Of a stretch of DNA of 64,000 nt, positions 44,091 through 52,462 are shown in pieces. The position numbers and the translations under genes were made by a program. The first letter of the stretch is position 1; the number at the start of each line of letters is the position of its first letter. Below the pieces are notes generated by a model that was given only the letters and a program-made list of their open reading frames with translations, did not search any database and had not been told where the DNA came from. The DNA is from Anaerolineae bacterium (GTDB taxonomy: Bacteria > Chloroflexota > Anaerolineae > Anaerolineales > Anaerolineaceae): assembly GCA_013178295.1 (NCBI GenBank), contig JABLWW010000013.1:1-64000 (forward strand), in the 5' to 3' direction.

Positions 44091-44861
44091 CAAATCCTTT
44101 GACAATCTCTCTTCCAGAGCGTGAAAATGCTCTTGAGGCACAGCGCTCAGTGCAGCTTGCAAGTGTTTGACCAGGTCAATGAAGGTGGGGTCTTTCTGCG
44201 CTGCGGCAGCGATGTCTTCGGCGCTGGGCGTTGTCGCATTGGATTCCTGCCAGCGGCGTACCAGGCGCGGGAAGAACAGACGCAGAGCGTAATTGTGCGC
44301 CAGAATGGTGCGCAGCCCCCGCCCGGCGCGCCCGGAAGCAGATTTTGCCATCCGCAGCGAAATGTGGAGCGATTCGCGCAGCAGGTGGCGGCTCTGGTCA
44401 AAGGCAGCGCTGGCAGCGCGTTTGACCAGGGTGAGGTTTGCCCCTTTGCGCACGCTGCGGATAGCAGCCCGCACCTGCGCTGCCCGCTGCACATCAGCCG
44501 GGCGGTACAGCCCCTGTTGCAGGGCGTAATCGAGCAGATGGGCGTAAGTGTATGCTTGTGCAAAGAGGTCTACCCCGCGCTGGATTTCCAAAGCGATGCT
44601 GAACTCGCTGGCAACCTCGCGCGTCGCGCGGCGAAAAAGGGAGTAGGCGGCGCGGCCGGTTAATGCCCCCAAACAGCCGTAATCCTGCATATCTGCCAGC
44701 AGGGCTACTTCAGCAGGGGTGAGCGCCGCTCCGCGCAGTTTTGCCAGCGCCAGCACCAGGCGGCGGTTAAAATATGCCACTGCCCAGTCATCCAGATACA
44801 CCAGCGGGATGATGGGGGCGATCCCGATGAGTGCACAGTGGACGAGGATGATCCAGGGCAT
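44085..44861 (-). CDS. Hypothetical protein with N-terminal membrane helix
   Basis: 258 residues, not recognised. One hydrophobic N-terminal segment (IILVHCALIGIAPIIPLVYL), then an Ala/Arg-rich helical body (ALTPAEVALLADMQDYGCLG, AYSLFRRATREVASEFSIAL, LRRVKSVRKGANLTLVKR-like basic part). No catalytic motif seen. Start at ATG 44861, four bases after the DegV stop, giving likely coupling. Its 3' end borders the broken hydrolase, so its own last residues may be new. Confidence 0.6.
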   Translation of the reverse strand: MPWIILVHCALIGIAPIIPLVYLDDWAVAYFNRRLVLALAKLRGAALTPAEVALLADMQDYGCLGALTGRAAYSLFRRATREVASEFSIALEIQRGVDLFAQAYTYAHLLDYALQQGLYRPADVQRAAQVRAAIRSVRKGANLTLVKRAASAAFDQSRHLLRESLHISLRMAKSASGRAGRGLRTILAHNYALRLFFPRLVRRWQESNATTPSAEDIAAAAQKDPTFIDLVKHLQAALSAVPQEHFHALEERLSKDLG

Positions 44862-44865
44862 CTGG

Positions 44866-45696
44866 TTATCTTGGGATGGCAACAATCCCCAGCGTGCCGG
44901 GACCGCCATGTGTGGCAATTGCCATCCCCGTCTCTACAAAGGGGATATTTTCGAGGGGCATGCCGCTTTGCTGCGCCAGGCTGGCGGCGATTTCCCGCGC
45001 TTCCTCTTCGCAGTCAACATGACCGACCAGCACCGCTTCGGCTGGGAAGTTTTGCAATGCCAGTTCGAGCAGCCGCTGTTTGGAGGCGTTTCTGCCGCGT
45101 GGTTTTTCCAGCAGGGTCAATTGCCCGTTGACCAGCGTCAGCACCGGGCGGATTTTGAGGATGCTTGCCACAATCCCGGCAAGATGCCCGGCTCTGCCGC
45201 CGCGCACCAAATACTCCAGCGTGTCGAGGATGATATACAACTTGCTGCGCTGCTGCAGATCGTTCAGCATGGCGGTAATGCTTGCGACGCTTTCGCCGCG
45301 CTGGGCAGCCTGCGCCGCCGCCCGCACCTGCAGCCCCTGACCGATGGAAAGGCTCAATGAGTCGATGACCGTTACCTGACCAGGTGGAAACTGCCCGCTT
45401 GCCAGCAGCGCCGAAGAATAGGAAGTGCTGTGCTTGCTGGTCAAGGTGATGCAGATGATCTGATCGTCGTGATCCAAACATTGGCGGAAGACGCGGTTGT
45501 AGTCGCCGGGGGATGGGGCGGAGGTGTAGGGCCAGGTTTTGCTGACCATCTCCAGAAATGTTTTCATTGGGATGGACTTATCGGCGTACTCCTCCATTCC
45601 AAAGCGAAAGATGAGCGGGACGTATTGAATATCCAGCCCGCTTTCCATCTCGCCCGGCAGGTCGCACCCGGAATCGGTAACGATTTTAATTCCCAT
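44866..45696 (-). CDS. DegV-family fatty-acid-binding protein
   Basis: 276 residues: KIVTDSGCDLPGEMESGLDI at the start, TSAPSPGDYNRVFRQCLD, VTVIDSLSLSIGQGLQVRAA, LYIILDTLEYLVRGGRAGHL and VGHVDCEEEAREIAASLAQ, the complete DegV pattern. The family (FakB) presents fatty acids to the kinase FakA; no FakA is adjacent. Start ATG 45696 is taken over the longer frame by family fit. Confidence 0.92.
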   Translation of the reverse strand: MGIKIVTDSGCDLPGEMESGLDIQYVPLIFRFGMEEYADKSIPMKTFLEMVSKTWPYTSAPSPGDYNRVFRQCLDHDDQIICITLTSKHSTSYSSALLASGQFPPGQVTVIDSLSLSIGQGLQVRAAAQAAQRGESVASITAMLNDLQQRSKLYIILDTLEYLVRGGRAGHLAGIVASILKIRPVLTLVNGQLTLLEKPRGRNASKQRLLELALQNFPAEAVLVGHVDCEEEAREIAASLAQQSGMPLENIPFVETGMAIATHGGPGTLGIVAIPR

Positions 45697-45839
45697 ACAG
45701 TGTTTCTCTTGGTTGCAAATTGTGCGCCAGAAATAATAACCCCGCTCAATCACAAGGGGCACGCATTCTGTCCGGAAAAAATCCCGCGCTTTGAATTATA
45801 GCACAGCGTTTCAAAATCGCGAGTTGCACAAGACGCTGG

Positions 45840-47042
45840 TTAAGCGCGGAGCGCCTGGTCTGCCTCAAGCCGTTTGATAAAACAGCGCCGCCGTTTGTGC
45901 TGGCGGGTGTTGAAATGCTTCCATTGCGCCTGCACCAAGTGATTGTTTTCCAGTTCGGGGTTTGTCTCGGCAAAGCGGATGCCGCGGCGGTTGCAGGCGC
46001 GCTGGATGCGGTCAATCAGCACGGCATTGACACCCATGCCCTGATATTCGGAGCGCACCGCCACCAGGTACAGGTCAAGCCGGTCGCTGCGGCGCAGCGC
46101 CCGCAGCAAATGCCAAAAGCCAAGCGGAAACAATTCGCCGCCGGATTTCTGCAAAGCGCGTGAGAGCGAAGGCATGCTGATGCCAAAGGCTACCATGCGG
46201 TCGTTCTCGTCCAGGATGACGGGCACCAGGTCTGGGCTGACAAAACCAAAATACTGGTGCACATAAGACTCAATCTGCTTCTGCGTCAGCGGAACAACGC
46301 CGTAGAGGTGCTCATATTCGGCGTTGATCAGCTCGAACAGCGCCGGGGCGTATGCGAGCAGTTGGCTTTTGCTGCGCGCCTGCAGCACCTTGAGATGACA
46401 ACGGCGCAGGACGATATCTGCCAGGCGCGCAATGCGCGGGTCGGGCTGCGGCGGAACGCTGATCTCATATTCGAGCCAGTCTATATCTTTGGTATATCCC
46501 AGTGCTTCCAGGTGGGCAGGGTAGTAGGGAAAATTGTAAATGGTTGCCAGCGTGCCCAGTTCGTCAAACCCTTCCACCAGCATCCCCTCGCGGTCAAGGT
46601 CGGTAAAGCCAAGCGGGCCATGGATGGCGGTGCAGTGCATCTCCGATGCCCAGTTTTCCACCTGCTGGAACAGCGCGGCAGAGACGTGTCTGTCGTCAAC
46701 GAAGTCAAGCCAGCCAAAACGCATGTAGCGCTGCCCCCATTTTTGAATGTGGGCGTGATTGAGGATGGCGGCAATTCTGCCCACCGGTTTTTCACCGAGA
46801 TATGCCATCCAGTAGCGCGCCTGACAATGGTCAAATGCCGGGTTGCGGTCGCGGCGCAGCGTGTTGTATTCGTCAGGGAACAGTGCTGGCACGTGGCAGG
46901 GGTTTCCGGCATAGAGCCGGTTGCCAAAGCGGATAAACACTTTCAGCGTTGCATGATCGAGGACTTCTCGAATGTAGAGATTCACAGTGTGTGTCTTTTC
47001 TGCCGCGGCAGGCGGGCGCTGGCGGATTGGGGCTGCGCACAC
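45840..47042 (-). CDS. GNAT-superfamily (YghO-like) protein
   Basis: 400 residues. N-terminal FIRFGNRLYAGNPCHVPALF and ARYWMAYLGEKPVGRIAAIL, DFVDDRHVSAALFQQVENWA, GPLGFTDLDREGMLVEGFDE, and a C-terminal acetyltransferase-like half with YLVAVRSEYQGMGVNAVLID. YghO-like proteins have two GNAT lobes of unknown substrate. The GTG start at 47042 has GGAG five bases ahead. Monocistronic. Confidence 0.75.
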   Translation of the reverse strand: MCAAPIRQRPPAAAEKTHTVNLYIREVLDHATLKVFIRFGNRLYAGNPCHVPALFPDEYNTLRRDRNPAFDHCQARYWMAYLGEKPVGRIAAILNHAHIQKWGQRYMRFGWLDFVDDRHVSAALFQQVENWASEMHCTAIHGPLGFTDLDREGMLVEGFDELGTLATIYNFPYYPAHLEALGYTKDIDWLEYEISVPPQPDPRIARLADIVLRRCHLKVLQARSKSQLLAYAPALFELINAEYEHLYGVVPLTQKQIESYVHQYFGFVSPDLVPVILDENDRMVAFGISMPSLSRALQKSGGELFPLGFWHLLRALRRSDRLDLYLVAVRSEYQGMGVNAVLIDRIQRACNRRGIRFAETNPELENNHLVQAQWKHFNTRQHKRRRCFIKRLEADQALRA

Positions 47043-47143
47043 TGTGTCTCCACAGTGCGCCTCTTGCGCATGCTCTTAAGAATACCACAGCTTCACAGAT
47101 ATAAAGGCTTTTCCTTTCCTCCTGGTTGGCAGAGCAGGTGCGC

Positions 47144-47737
47144 TTAAGGTTTTCTATCAAGTCCCTCAAAGAAAAGACTTTCAAGCAGGCATAATATGTG
47201 TTCGGCGTCGTTTTGTTGTTCTGCAAGGGGGCGGGTGAAGAAAGGGTACATGATGCCAAGGAATGCCCATGTGCCAAGGGCTGGAGGGATGTTGCGAAAT
47301 TCGCTGTTCTCGATTCCACTTTGAATCAGAGACTCGATGCGACGGATGAAGCGCGCTTCATACTGCTGCTGGAATTGGCGTCTGACTTCAGGCTGTACTT
47401 TGGCAATATCCTGTGTCGCCAGCCGAATGATCGCCCGGCGATCGGGCGGGATGCGGACCAGAATGGCGCGCATGAGCGCGGAGAGACGGCGGCGTGCGTT
47501 GCCGGGCAGAGCTTCTGCCTCGTCTAACAGGTTGGAGAGTTCTTCTAAATGCTCTTGCAGAATAGCCATAAAGAGGGCTTGTTTGTCCTCAAAGTGATAA
47601 TATAGTGCGGCTTTTGAGAGACCGCACGCCGCGCTGATCTCGCGGATGGAAACGCCATCGTAGCCGCGCTCTGCAAACATCTGAGCGGCAATGTTTAAAA
47701 TTTGTGGGCGCATCTTGACCTCGTTCGACGTTTCCAT
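47144..47737 (-). CDS. TetR-family transcriptional repressor
   Basis: 197 residues. Helix-turn-helix: ILNIAAQMFAERGYDGVSIR then EISAACGLSKAALYYHFEDK. C-terminal ligand domain is of the common helical type, no specific ligand predicted. The ATG at 47737 follows AAAGGAGAAGGCGG. It lies 35 bases after the MFS stop, in one operon; an operator palindrome upstream of the MFS gene probably binds it, so both genes are de-repressed by a drug or metabolite. Confidence 0.92.
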   Translation of the reverse strand: METSNEVKMRPQILNIAAQMFAERGYDGVSIREISAACGLSKAALYYHFEDKQALFMAILQEHLEELSNLLDEAEALPGNARRRLSALMRAILVRIPPDRRAIIRLATQDIAKVQPEVRRQFQQQYEARFIRRIESLIQSGIENSEFRNIPPALGTWAFLGIMYPFFTRPLAEQQNDAEHILCLLESLFFEGLDRKP

Positions 47738-47772
47738 CCGCCTTCTCCTTTGTGTGTTATTGTAATGAGGGC

Positions 47773-49191
47773 TTAGCTTATAGACTGCGCTGTCGCCTGA
47801 TTTGCCCGAATGGTTTCCTGCTCGTTTTGGCGGTTCTTTAAACGCAGTGCCATGAGCATCAGCAAAAAGCTGATGACGGCGATGACCAGAAAGGCAAATG
47901 TGTAACCGGAAGCAGCGCCAACGCCCAGTACCTGCGAGGAAGCCATTGCTCCGGTCAAGGCGCTGCCCAGCAACTGCCCAGCGCTGGTGAAGATGGCAAC
48001 CACGCCTTGCGCAATGGAACGTTCTTCCACACGGGCTTCGTTTAGCATGATATACCTGAGCGGCGCGCCCAGCAGAGCAGACAAACCCAAGCCAATCAGC
48101 GCCGTTGAGAGGATAAACATCGCCAGACTGCCCGCAGACAGCCCGACCAATGCCATCCCGAGCGTTAATAAGAGAGTCCCACTGACAATCACCGTCCGCG
48201 AACCCAAACGATCGAGCAGGCGACCGGAAATCGGTGCCCCGACAGCCATTGCCAGCACCACCGGCAGAAGCATCCACGAGGCGTTTTTCTCGTTGACCCC
48301 TGATTGCGCCAGCGAGACGACCGCCAGCAGCGGCAGGAAAACGAGCGAGGCTTCGGCAAAGCCAGCCCCCGATGAAAGCGCGTACGTCAGCCGTAGCTGT
48401 GGGCGGTCAAACAGCGTTGGCGGGACAATCGGGTTTTGGACGCGCTTTTCGATCCTTTGAAGGATGAGGAATAGGATCAAGGCAGCAGCGAGGAAGGGTA
48501 AAACCCTCATAGAAATGAGGCTGGCAAAGAACGATTGGGCTTCTAAGCGGTTGAACGCCAGTGCCAGACCTGCCAACATGGCAGTCAACACAAGTCCGCC
48601 TGCCCAGTCGAAACGCGCCTCTGCCGCATGGCGGGTGGATGGCAGCAGACGCAGGCTGAGCGCGATCACAAAGAGCGCAACAGGCAGATTGATCAGGAAC
48701 AGCCAATGCCAGGTGGCAAGGGATAAGATGATCCCGCCGAGAATTGGACCGATCAAAAACGCCAGACCAAAAACCGCCCCAATCAAACCCAGCGCGCCGC
48801 CGCGCTTTTCGGGTGGAAAGGTATCGCCGATGACTGCGCTGGCAACCGGGAAAATCCCGCCTGCGCCGAACCCCTGAATGGCGCGCCCCACCAGAATCAC
48901 GCTAAAACTGGGAGAGAGTGCCACAATCAACGATCCGATGGCAAACAGACTGACATCCAGGATATAGATGCTGCGCCGCCCAAATTGATCCGAAAGCTTT
49001 GCCATGAGAGGAGTACCGATCAAGTTGAAAAGGACATAGACGCTGAAAATCCACGCGAGCGCTCGCTCGGATAACTGGTATTGGGAGCGAATCGCGGGTA
49101 ATGCCGGGCCAACGATGGCAATGTCCAGCGCGCCCATCAGCACACCAATAAACAGAACGATGAGGGTAATATTACGTTGTCGGGTTTCCAT
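47773..49191 (-). CDS. MFS drug-efflux transporter of the DHA2 type
   Basis: 472 residues and about 14 membrane helices. Motif A region LSDQFGRRSIYILDVSLFAI, motif MGALDIAIVGPALPAIRSQY and motif C-like GPILGGIILSLATWHWLFLI fit EmrB/QacA efflux pumps. The ATG at 49191 follows GGAGGTCATATC. First gene of the operon with tetR, driven by the promoter and operator at 49211-49269. Confidence 0.92.
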   Translation of the reverse strand: METRQRNITLIVLFIGVLMGALDIAIVGPALPAIRSQYQLSERALAWIFSVYVLFNLIGTPLMAKLSDQFGRRSIYILDVSLFAIGSLIVALSPSFSVILVGRAIQGFGAGGIFPVASAVIGDTFPPEKRGGALGLIGAVFGLAFLIGPILGGIILSLATWHWLFLINLPVALFVIALSLRLLPSTRHAAEARFDWAGGLVLTAMLAGLALAFNRLEAQSFFASLISMRVLPFLAAALILFLILQRIEKRVQNPIVPPTLFDRPQLRLTYALSSGAGFAEASLVFLPLLAVVSLAQSGVNEKNASWMLLPVVLAMAVGAPISGRLLDRLGSRTVIVSGTLLLTLGMALVGLSAGSLAMFILSTALIGLGLSALLGAPLRYIMLNEARVEERSIAQGVVAIFTSAGQLLGSALTGAMASSQVLGVGAASGYTFAFLVIAVISFLLMLMALRLKNRQNEQETIRANQATAQSIS

Positions 49192-49210
49192 GATATGACC
49201 TCCAAATATC

Positions 49211-49269
49211 AAATAAACTTACCGGACGTTCGGTAAGTTTATTTTAATAAACTTTGTCTGTTTTGTCAA
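49211..49269 (-). promoter_or_regulatory. MFS/tetR promoter with overlapping TetR operator
   Basis: Minus strand TTGACA (49264-49269), 17-base spacer, TAAAAT (49241-49246). The operator arms AAATAAACTTACCG (49211-49224) and CGGTAAGTTTATTT (49231-49244) are perfect 14-base complements around six bases with central ACGT. It overlaps the -10, so binding would block transcription. Confidence 0.88.
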
Positions 49270-49351
49270 GATAGAGAAATAATTGCAGGAAGATGGTGGA
49301 TGCTTTGAGCGAAACCTCGAAGAACGTGCTTAACAGCGCATGCCGCAGACA

Positions 49352-49381
49352 AAGAACACCCCCGCTAAGGAGGGTGTTCTT
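49352..49381 (-). terminator. Hairpin at the end of the ubiquitin-like operon
   Basis: Ten-base arms AAGAACACCC and GGGTGTTCTT around a ten-base loop, 25 bases after the stop of the vWA gene on the minus strand. T-run is weak (TTCTTTG), so efficiency is uncertain. Confidence 0.55.
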
Positions 49382-49405
49382 CAATGCTGCTGTAATGGGG
49401 CGGCG

Positions 49406-50611
49406 TTATTTGAGCCTGATGCCGGGTTTGCGTCTGTTGTTTGCGGCGCTGCGCGGCGGCGGGGGAGGGGGGCTGAGTTTGATTCTCCCAGCAGGTTTTG
49501 CCGCTTTGGCAAAAGCGGGAGAAAAACGGTGCAGCAGTGTGGGCAGCGCCAGCAGAAGCAGCAGCCCGAGCAGCAGCCCGGCAAACAATCCCCAGGTATT
49601 CTTTTCAGCCACTTCGGGCACCAGCCCGCCGGGGTTGTAAGAGGAGTCGAACTTCTGAGAGGAAGAAGCTGGCTGGGCAGCTTCGCTGGTCAGGGCGATG
49701 GTCAATGAGCGGCGTACGCCGTCGCGCAGGGTGGAAGGCGAGGTGTAAGTCAGGGCATATTCGCTCTGCAGGGCGCGGCTGTAGAGGGCGTAGATATCGT
49801 GCAGGGCGCGATAATCTTTCGCATAGCCATAAAACCCTCCTGCCCGCTGCGCCAGGTCTTTGAGCGCCTTTTCATCAATAGACCACTGTGGGGCGGTGGT
49901 CTGGCTGTACTCACCCAGCCCAACGGTCGAGATGCTCAGCCCGCTGCTGCCGATGTTGTTGATGACGTCATCGGCGCTGTAGCGGCTGCGGTTGTCAATC
50001 CCGTCAGTCAGGACGATGATGGCTTTGCGCCCTTCCAGCGGCTCCAGGATGCGCACGGCTTCGATAAGGGCGTCATACATGGCGGTGTCGCCGCGGGCAC
50101 TGAGGCTGTCCACCGCTTTACTGAGCAGGTCGCGGTCTGTGGTAACCTCCTGCACCAGGCTGACCTGCGTGTGAAAACTGATCAGCCCGGCGCGGTCTTC
50201 GGGGCGCATTTGGGCGATGTATTCCTTCGCCACCTTTTTTGCCGATTCCAGTTTTTGGGCGTGCATCATGCTGCCCGAAACGTCCATGACCAGCAGGGTG
50301 GTCAGCGCGCCAACATCGCCCACGCCCTGTACTGCGCTGGGGTTGATGGCTTTGCCGTTTTCGATGATCTGCAAGCGGCGCGGGTTCACTTTCAGCGGCT
50401 CGCCGTTTGCATCCGTTACCGAAACGTACACCGTGACGCTGGGAAAGTGGGTCGTATCCACCTGGGTGATGTGCACCTGTGGCTGTGCATCTGGCGGCGG
50501 CGTGCCCTGCAGGGGGGCAAAGGCGCTGGTCGCCAGCAGCGCAAGCAGGAGGGATAGGATGATCGGCAACCGAGTGCGCCGCGCCGGAGTAAATGAAAAC
50601 AGTATGTTCAT
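49406..50611 (-). CDS. Membrane vWA-domain protein of the ubiquitin-like operon
   Basis: 401 residues. Signal peptide or anchor (LPIILSLLLALLATSAFA), a beta-rich domain (45-100), a von Willebrand A domain (104-290) with complete MIDAS: D110-V-S112-G-S114, Thr176 (GDTAMYD) and Asp203 (LTDGID), a membrane helix (340-360) and a 40-residue cytoplasmic tail. The tail carries KPAGRIKLS, a proline run and the end RKPGIRLK; similar doubled motifs end the E2 and E1 of this operon. Last gene, four bases after the FHA gene. Binds a metal-dependent partner outside the membrane, role unknown. Confidence 0.85.
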   Translation of the reverse strand: MNILFSFTPARRTRLPIILSLLLALLATSAFAPLQGTPPPDAQPQVHITQVDTTHFPSVTVYVSVTDANGEPLKVNPRRLQIIENGKAINPSAVQGVGDVGALTTLLVMDVSGSMMHAQKLESAKKVAKEYIAQMRPEDRAGLISFHTQVSLVQEVTTDRDLLSKAVDSLSARGDTAMYDALIEAVRILEPLEGRKAIIVLTDGIDNRSRYSADDVINNIGSSGLSISTVGLGEYSQTTAPQWSIDEKALKDLAQRAGGFYGYAKDYRALHDIYALYSRALQSEYALTYTSPSTLRDGVRRSLTIALTSEAAQPASSSQKFDSSYNPGGLVPEVAEKNTWGLFAGLLLGLLLLLALPTLLHRFSPAFAKAAKPAGRIKLSPPPPPPRSAANNRRKPGIRLK

Positions 50612-50615
50612 CGTC

Positions 50616-51473
50616 TTACCTCTTTTCGTGATACACCATCTGCGTATTGCCCATGCGGATGGTCTGCCGGTTGCTCAGGCGGGCGACCTCGATTTTCTTG
50701 TTGTTGATGAATGTGCCGCTGAGGCTCATATCTTTGAGGGTGAAGTGCGATCCATTGCCCTTGAGCATGGCATGTTGCGGGGCGATATCCGGGTCAGGAA
50801 GGACAATATCGGCTTTGAGTGCGCTGCTGCCGATGAACGCCGAGGGTCCATCCGGCTTAAGGAACTTATCCAGGATAAATTCGCTGCCTTTGAGCTTGCC
50901 GGAGGTAACCTCAAGCCAGGCGCGTGAGAGCAAAAAGACGATCAGTGCAATGCACACGCCGGTGGATGCGCCCAGCAGGATCAGACCGGCAGCCTTGCCG
51001 AGCAGTGAGCTTGCCAGTGCCATGCGGGCGGCTTCGAGCAGCAAACCGCCCAGCGTCCCGCCTAAAAAGCCGCCCAGTCCGCCCTTCCACATCTGTGCGC
51101 CGCCTTTGAAAGCCGCCGCCAGCCCGATCAGCAGACCAAAAAGACCCCAACCCAGCGGGCGCAGCCACACCTGCCCGCCGAGAAGCTGGTACATCCCCTC
51201 GGCAATGGGCAGCCCCAGCGCCCCGCCTGCCGCCCCCAGCAGGGCGCTGAAGAGCGCCAGACGCAGGGCGTGCAGCAGGTTGCGCGTGACCAGCCCTTCG
51301 CTGAGACCGATGAGCGCCCCAATGCACAGCCCGATGAGCGCCCCGACAATGATTTCACTCAGATACAAATTGGGTGTGAACGAAAGCCCCAGCAGGTTGC
51401 TTAACTGCCAGCCAAACAGCCCGCCGATTCCGCCCAACACGCCGTAATAGTACAAACGCATCAAACGATTCAT
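50616..51473 (-). CDS. Membrane FHA-domain protein of the ubiquitin-like operon
   Basis: 285 residues. The first 190 are glycine-rich and membrane-embedded (about six helices, such as LGGFLGGTLGGLLLEAARMA). The FHA domain (about 205-285) contains FIGSSALKADIVLPDPDIAP, QHAMLKG, LKDMSLSGTFINNKKI and TIRMGNTQMVYHE, with the GS, S/H-type and N residues that read phosphothreonine. Kinase partner not in this operon (the kinase at 94-2028 is 48 kb away). Three bases after the JAB gene. Confidence 0.87.
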   Translation of the reverse strand: MNRLMRLYYYGVLGGIGGLFGWQLSNLLGLSFTPNLYLSEIIVGALIGLCIGALIGLSEGLVTRNLLHALRLALFSALLGAAGGALGLPIAEGMYQLLGGQVWLRPLGWGLFGLLIGLAAAFKGGAQMWKGGLGGFLGGTLGGLLLEAARMALASSLLGKAAGLILLGASTGVCIALIVFLLSRAWLEVTSGKLKGSEFILDKFLKPDGPSAFIGSSALKADIVLPDPDIAPQHAMLKGNGSHFTLKDMSLSGTFINNKKIEVARLSNRQTIRMGNTQMVYHEKR

Positions 51474-51476
51474 GGG

Positions 51477-52130
51477 TTACATTTCTCCTTCTGCCGATCC
51501 GGGAGCTTGCACAGGCAGCAGGTTGCTCCAGTGCACCACGCTGCGCTTTTTTACCCGGTGGAGCAGTTCGTAAAAGCCATAGTAGCGGCGCTGATCAAGG
51601 GCGCCGTTTGCCTGGCGGATGAAAAAGCCGCCGCTTTTGCTGTGTGGTTCCATCACCAGCGCTACCTGCCATGGCTCCGGAAAGAAGTTGTTGTGCAGCC
51701 AGGCGTCCCACATCGAAAAAAAGATGCCCATGCGCGGGTGGGTGTGATACCAGCCGAGGATGCGTTTTTGCGCATCTTCCTCTTGCAGCCGATCGTGAAG
51801 CGCCAGCATACTTTCTGGGGTGAAGGTGATATATGCCGCACCGTTGTTGACATGCTGGGCGGGGATGGCTGTCTCAATCACGATGAACTGCTGGTCGGTT
51901 TGCGGGTCGCGGCACCATTTGCCAGCCAGCCAGCCGCCCACCTCGTTTTCCAGGTCAGAGCCAGCAGACGCGCACAGGCGGATATAGGCGCGCTGGGTTA
52001 CAAAGACGGGCATGGGCGGGTCTTCTTCTTCCCATGCGGGCTTCCATGCCAGCGCGCGCCGGTATGGAATGCGCGCCGGGTGCGGGGCAGGCGTTTCGCC
52101 AGCGGTGAGACGAACCAGGCTGGGTTGCAT
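51477..52130 (-). CDS. JAB/MPN+ (JAMM) peptidase of the ubiquitin-like operon
   Basis: 217 residues. Complete JAMM zinc motif: Glu63 (ENEVGGWLAG) and H129-x-H131-P-x6-S139-x2-D142 (GWYHTHPRMGIFFSMWDAW). Expected to remove or process Ubl from targets, like deubiquitinases such as Rpn11. The free Ubl already ends at its glycine, so recycling is likelier than maturation. The first 40 residues are Pro/Arg-rich and atypical. Starts two bases after the Ubl stop, hence coupled translation. Confidence 0.92.
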   Translation of the reverse strand: MQPSLVRLTAGETPAPHPARIPYRRALAWKPAWEEEDPPMPVFVTQRAYIRLCASAGSDLENEVGGWLAGKWCRDPQTDQQFIVIETAIPAQHVNNGAAYITFTPESMLALHDRLQEEDAQKRILGWYHTHPRMGIFFSMWDAWLHNNFFPEPWQVALVMEPHSKSGGFFIRQANGALDQRRYYGFYELLHRVKKRSVVHWSNLLPVQAPGSAEGEM

Positions 52131-52132
52131 GA

Positions 52133-52399
52133 TTATCCGGCGGTGATATCAGCGGTGATCATCAGACGGTCTTCAGCAGGCACACCGGCAGCTTCCAGCG
52201 TCTCATTTTCCTGCAATTCCCTGCCAAGCGCTTTGCTATCCAGGCGGTAGCTGATCGGTCGCCCGTCAGGACCGGTGGTGGGCAGCTGCAGCGAGGTGGT
52301 CAGTTCGGGGATGAGTTCGGCAATCGGCACGTCGCCGGGAATTTCTGCGGTGCGGCTTCCGCCGGAAGGAAGGACGAGGGTTACATTTTTGTCGGACAT
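52133..52399 (-). CDS. Ubiquitin-like modifier protein (YukD-like fold)
   Basis: 88 residues: VTLVLPSGGSRTAEIPGDVP, LIPELTTSLQLPT, and ALGRELQENETLEAAGVPAE leading to DRLMITADITAG. Beta-grasp pattern with a short terminal Gly (ITAG) instead of GG. Sixty of 83 aligned positions match the N-terminal domain of the E2 fusion at 52463. Likely activated by the E1 and transferred by the E2 of this operon to unknown targets. AAAGGAG precedes the ATG. No WXG100 or EccC gene is nearby, so an ESX role is unlikely. Confidence 0.88.
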   Translation of the reverse strand: MSDKNVTLVLPSGGSRTAEIPGDVPIAELIPELTTSLQLPTTGPDGRPISYRLDSKALGRELQENETLEAAGVPAEDRLMITADITAG

Positions 52400-52462
52400 T
52401 TTGGTGACTCCTTTTTTGAAACTGGTTGGGTCGAATTTTTCTATCCAATTTGAAAGAGCGCT

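Noticed and set aside
52133-52399. YukD-like Ubl as part of an ESX/type VII secretion system
   Set aside because: No WXG100 protein, EccC or EssB gene in the window; E1, E2 and JAB adjoin instead.
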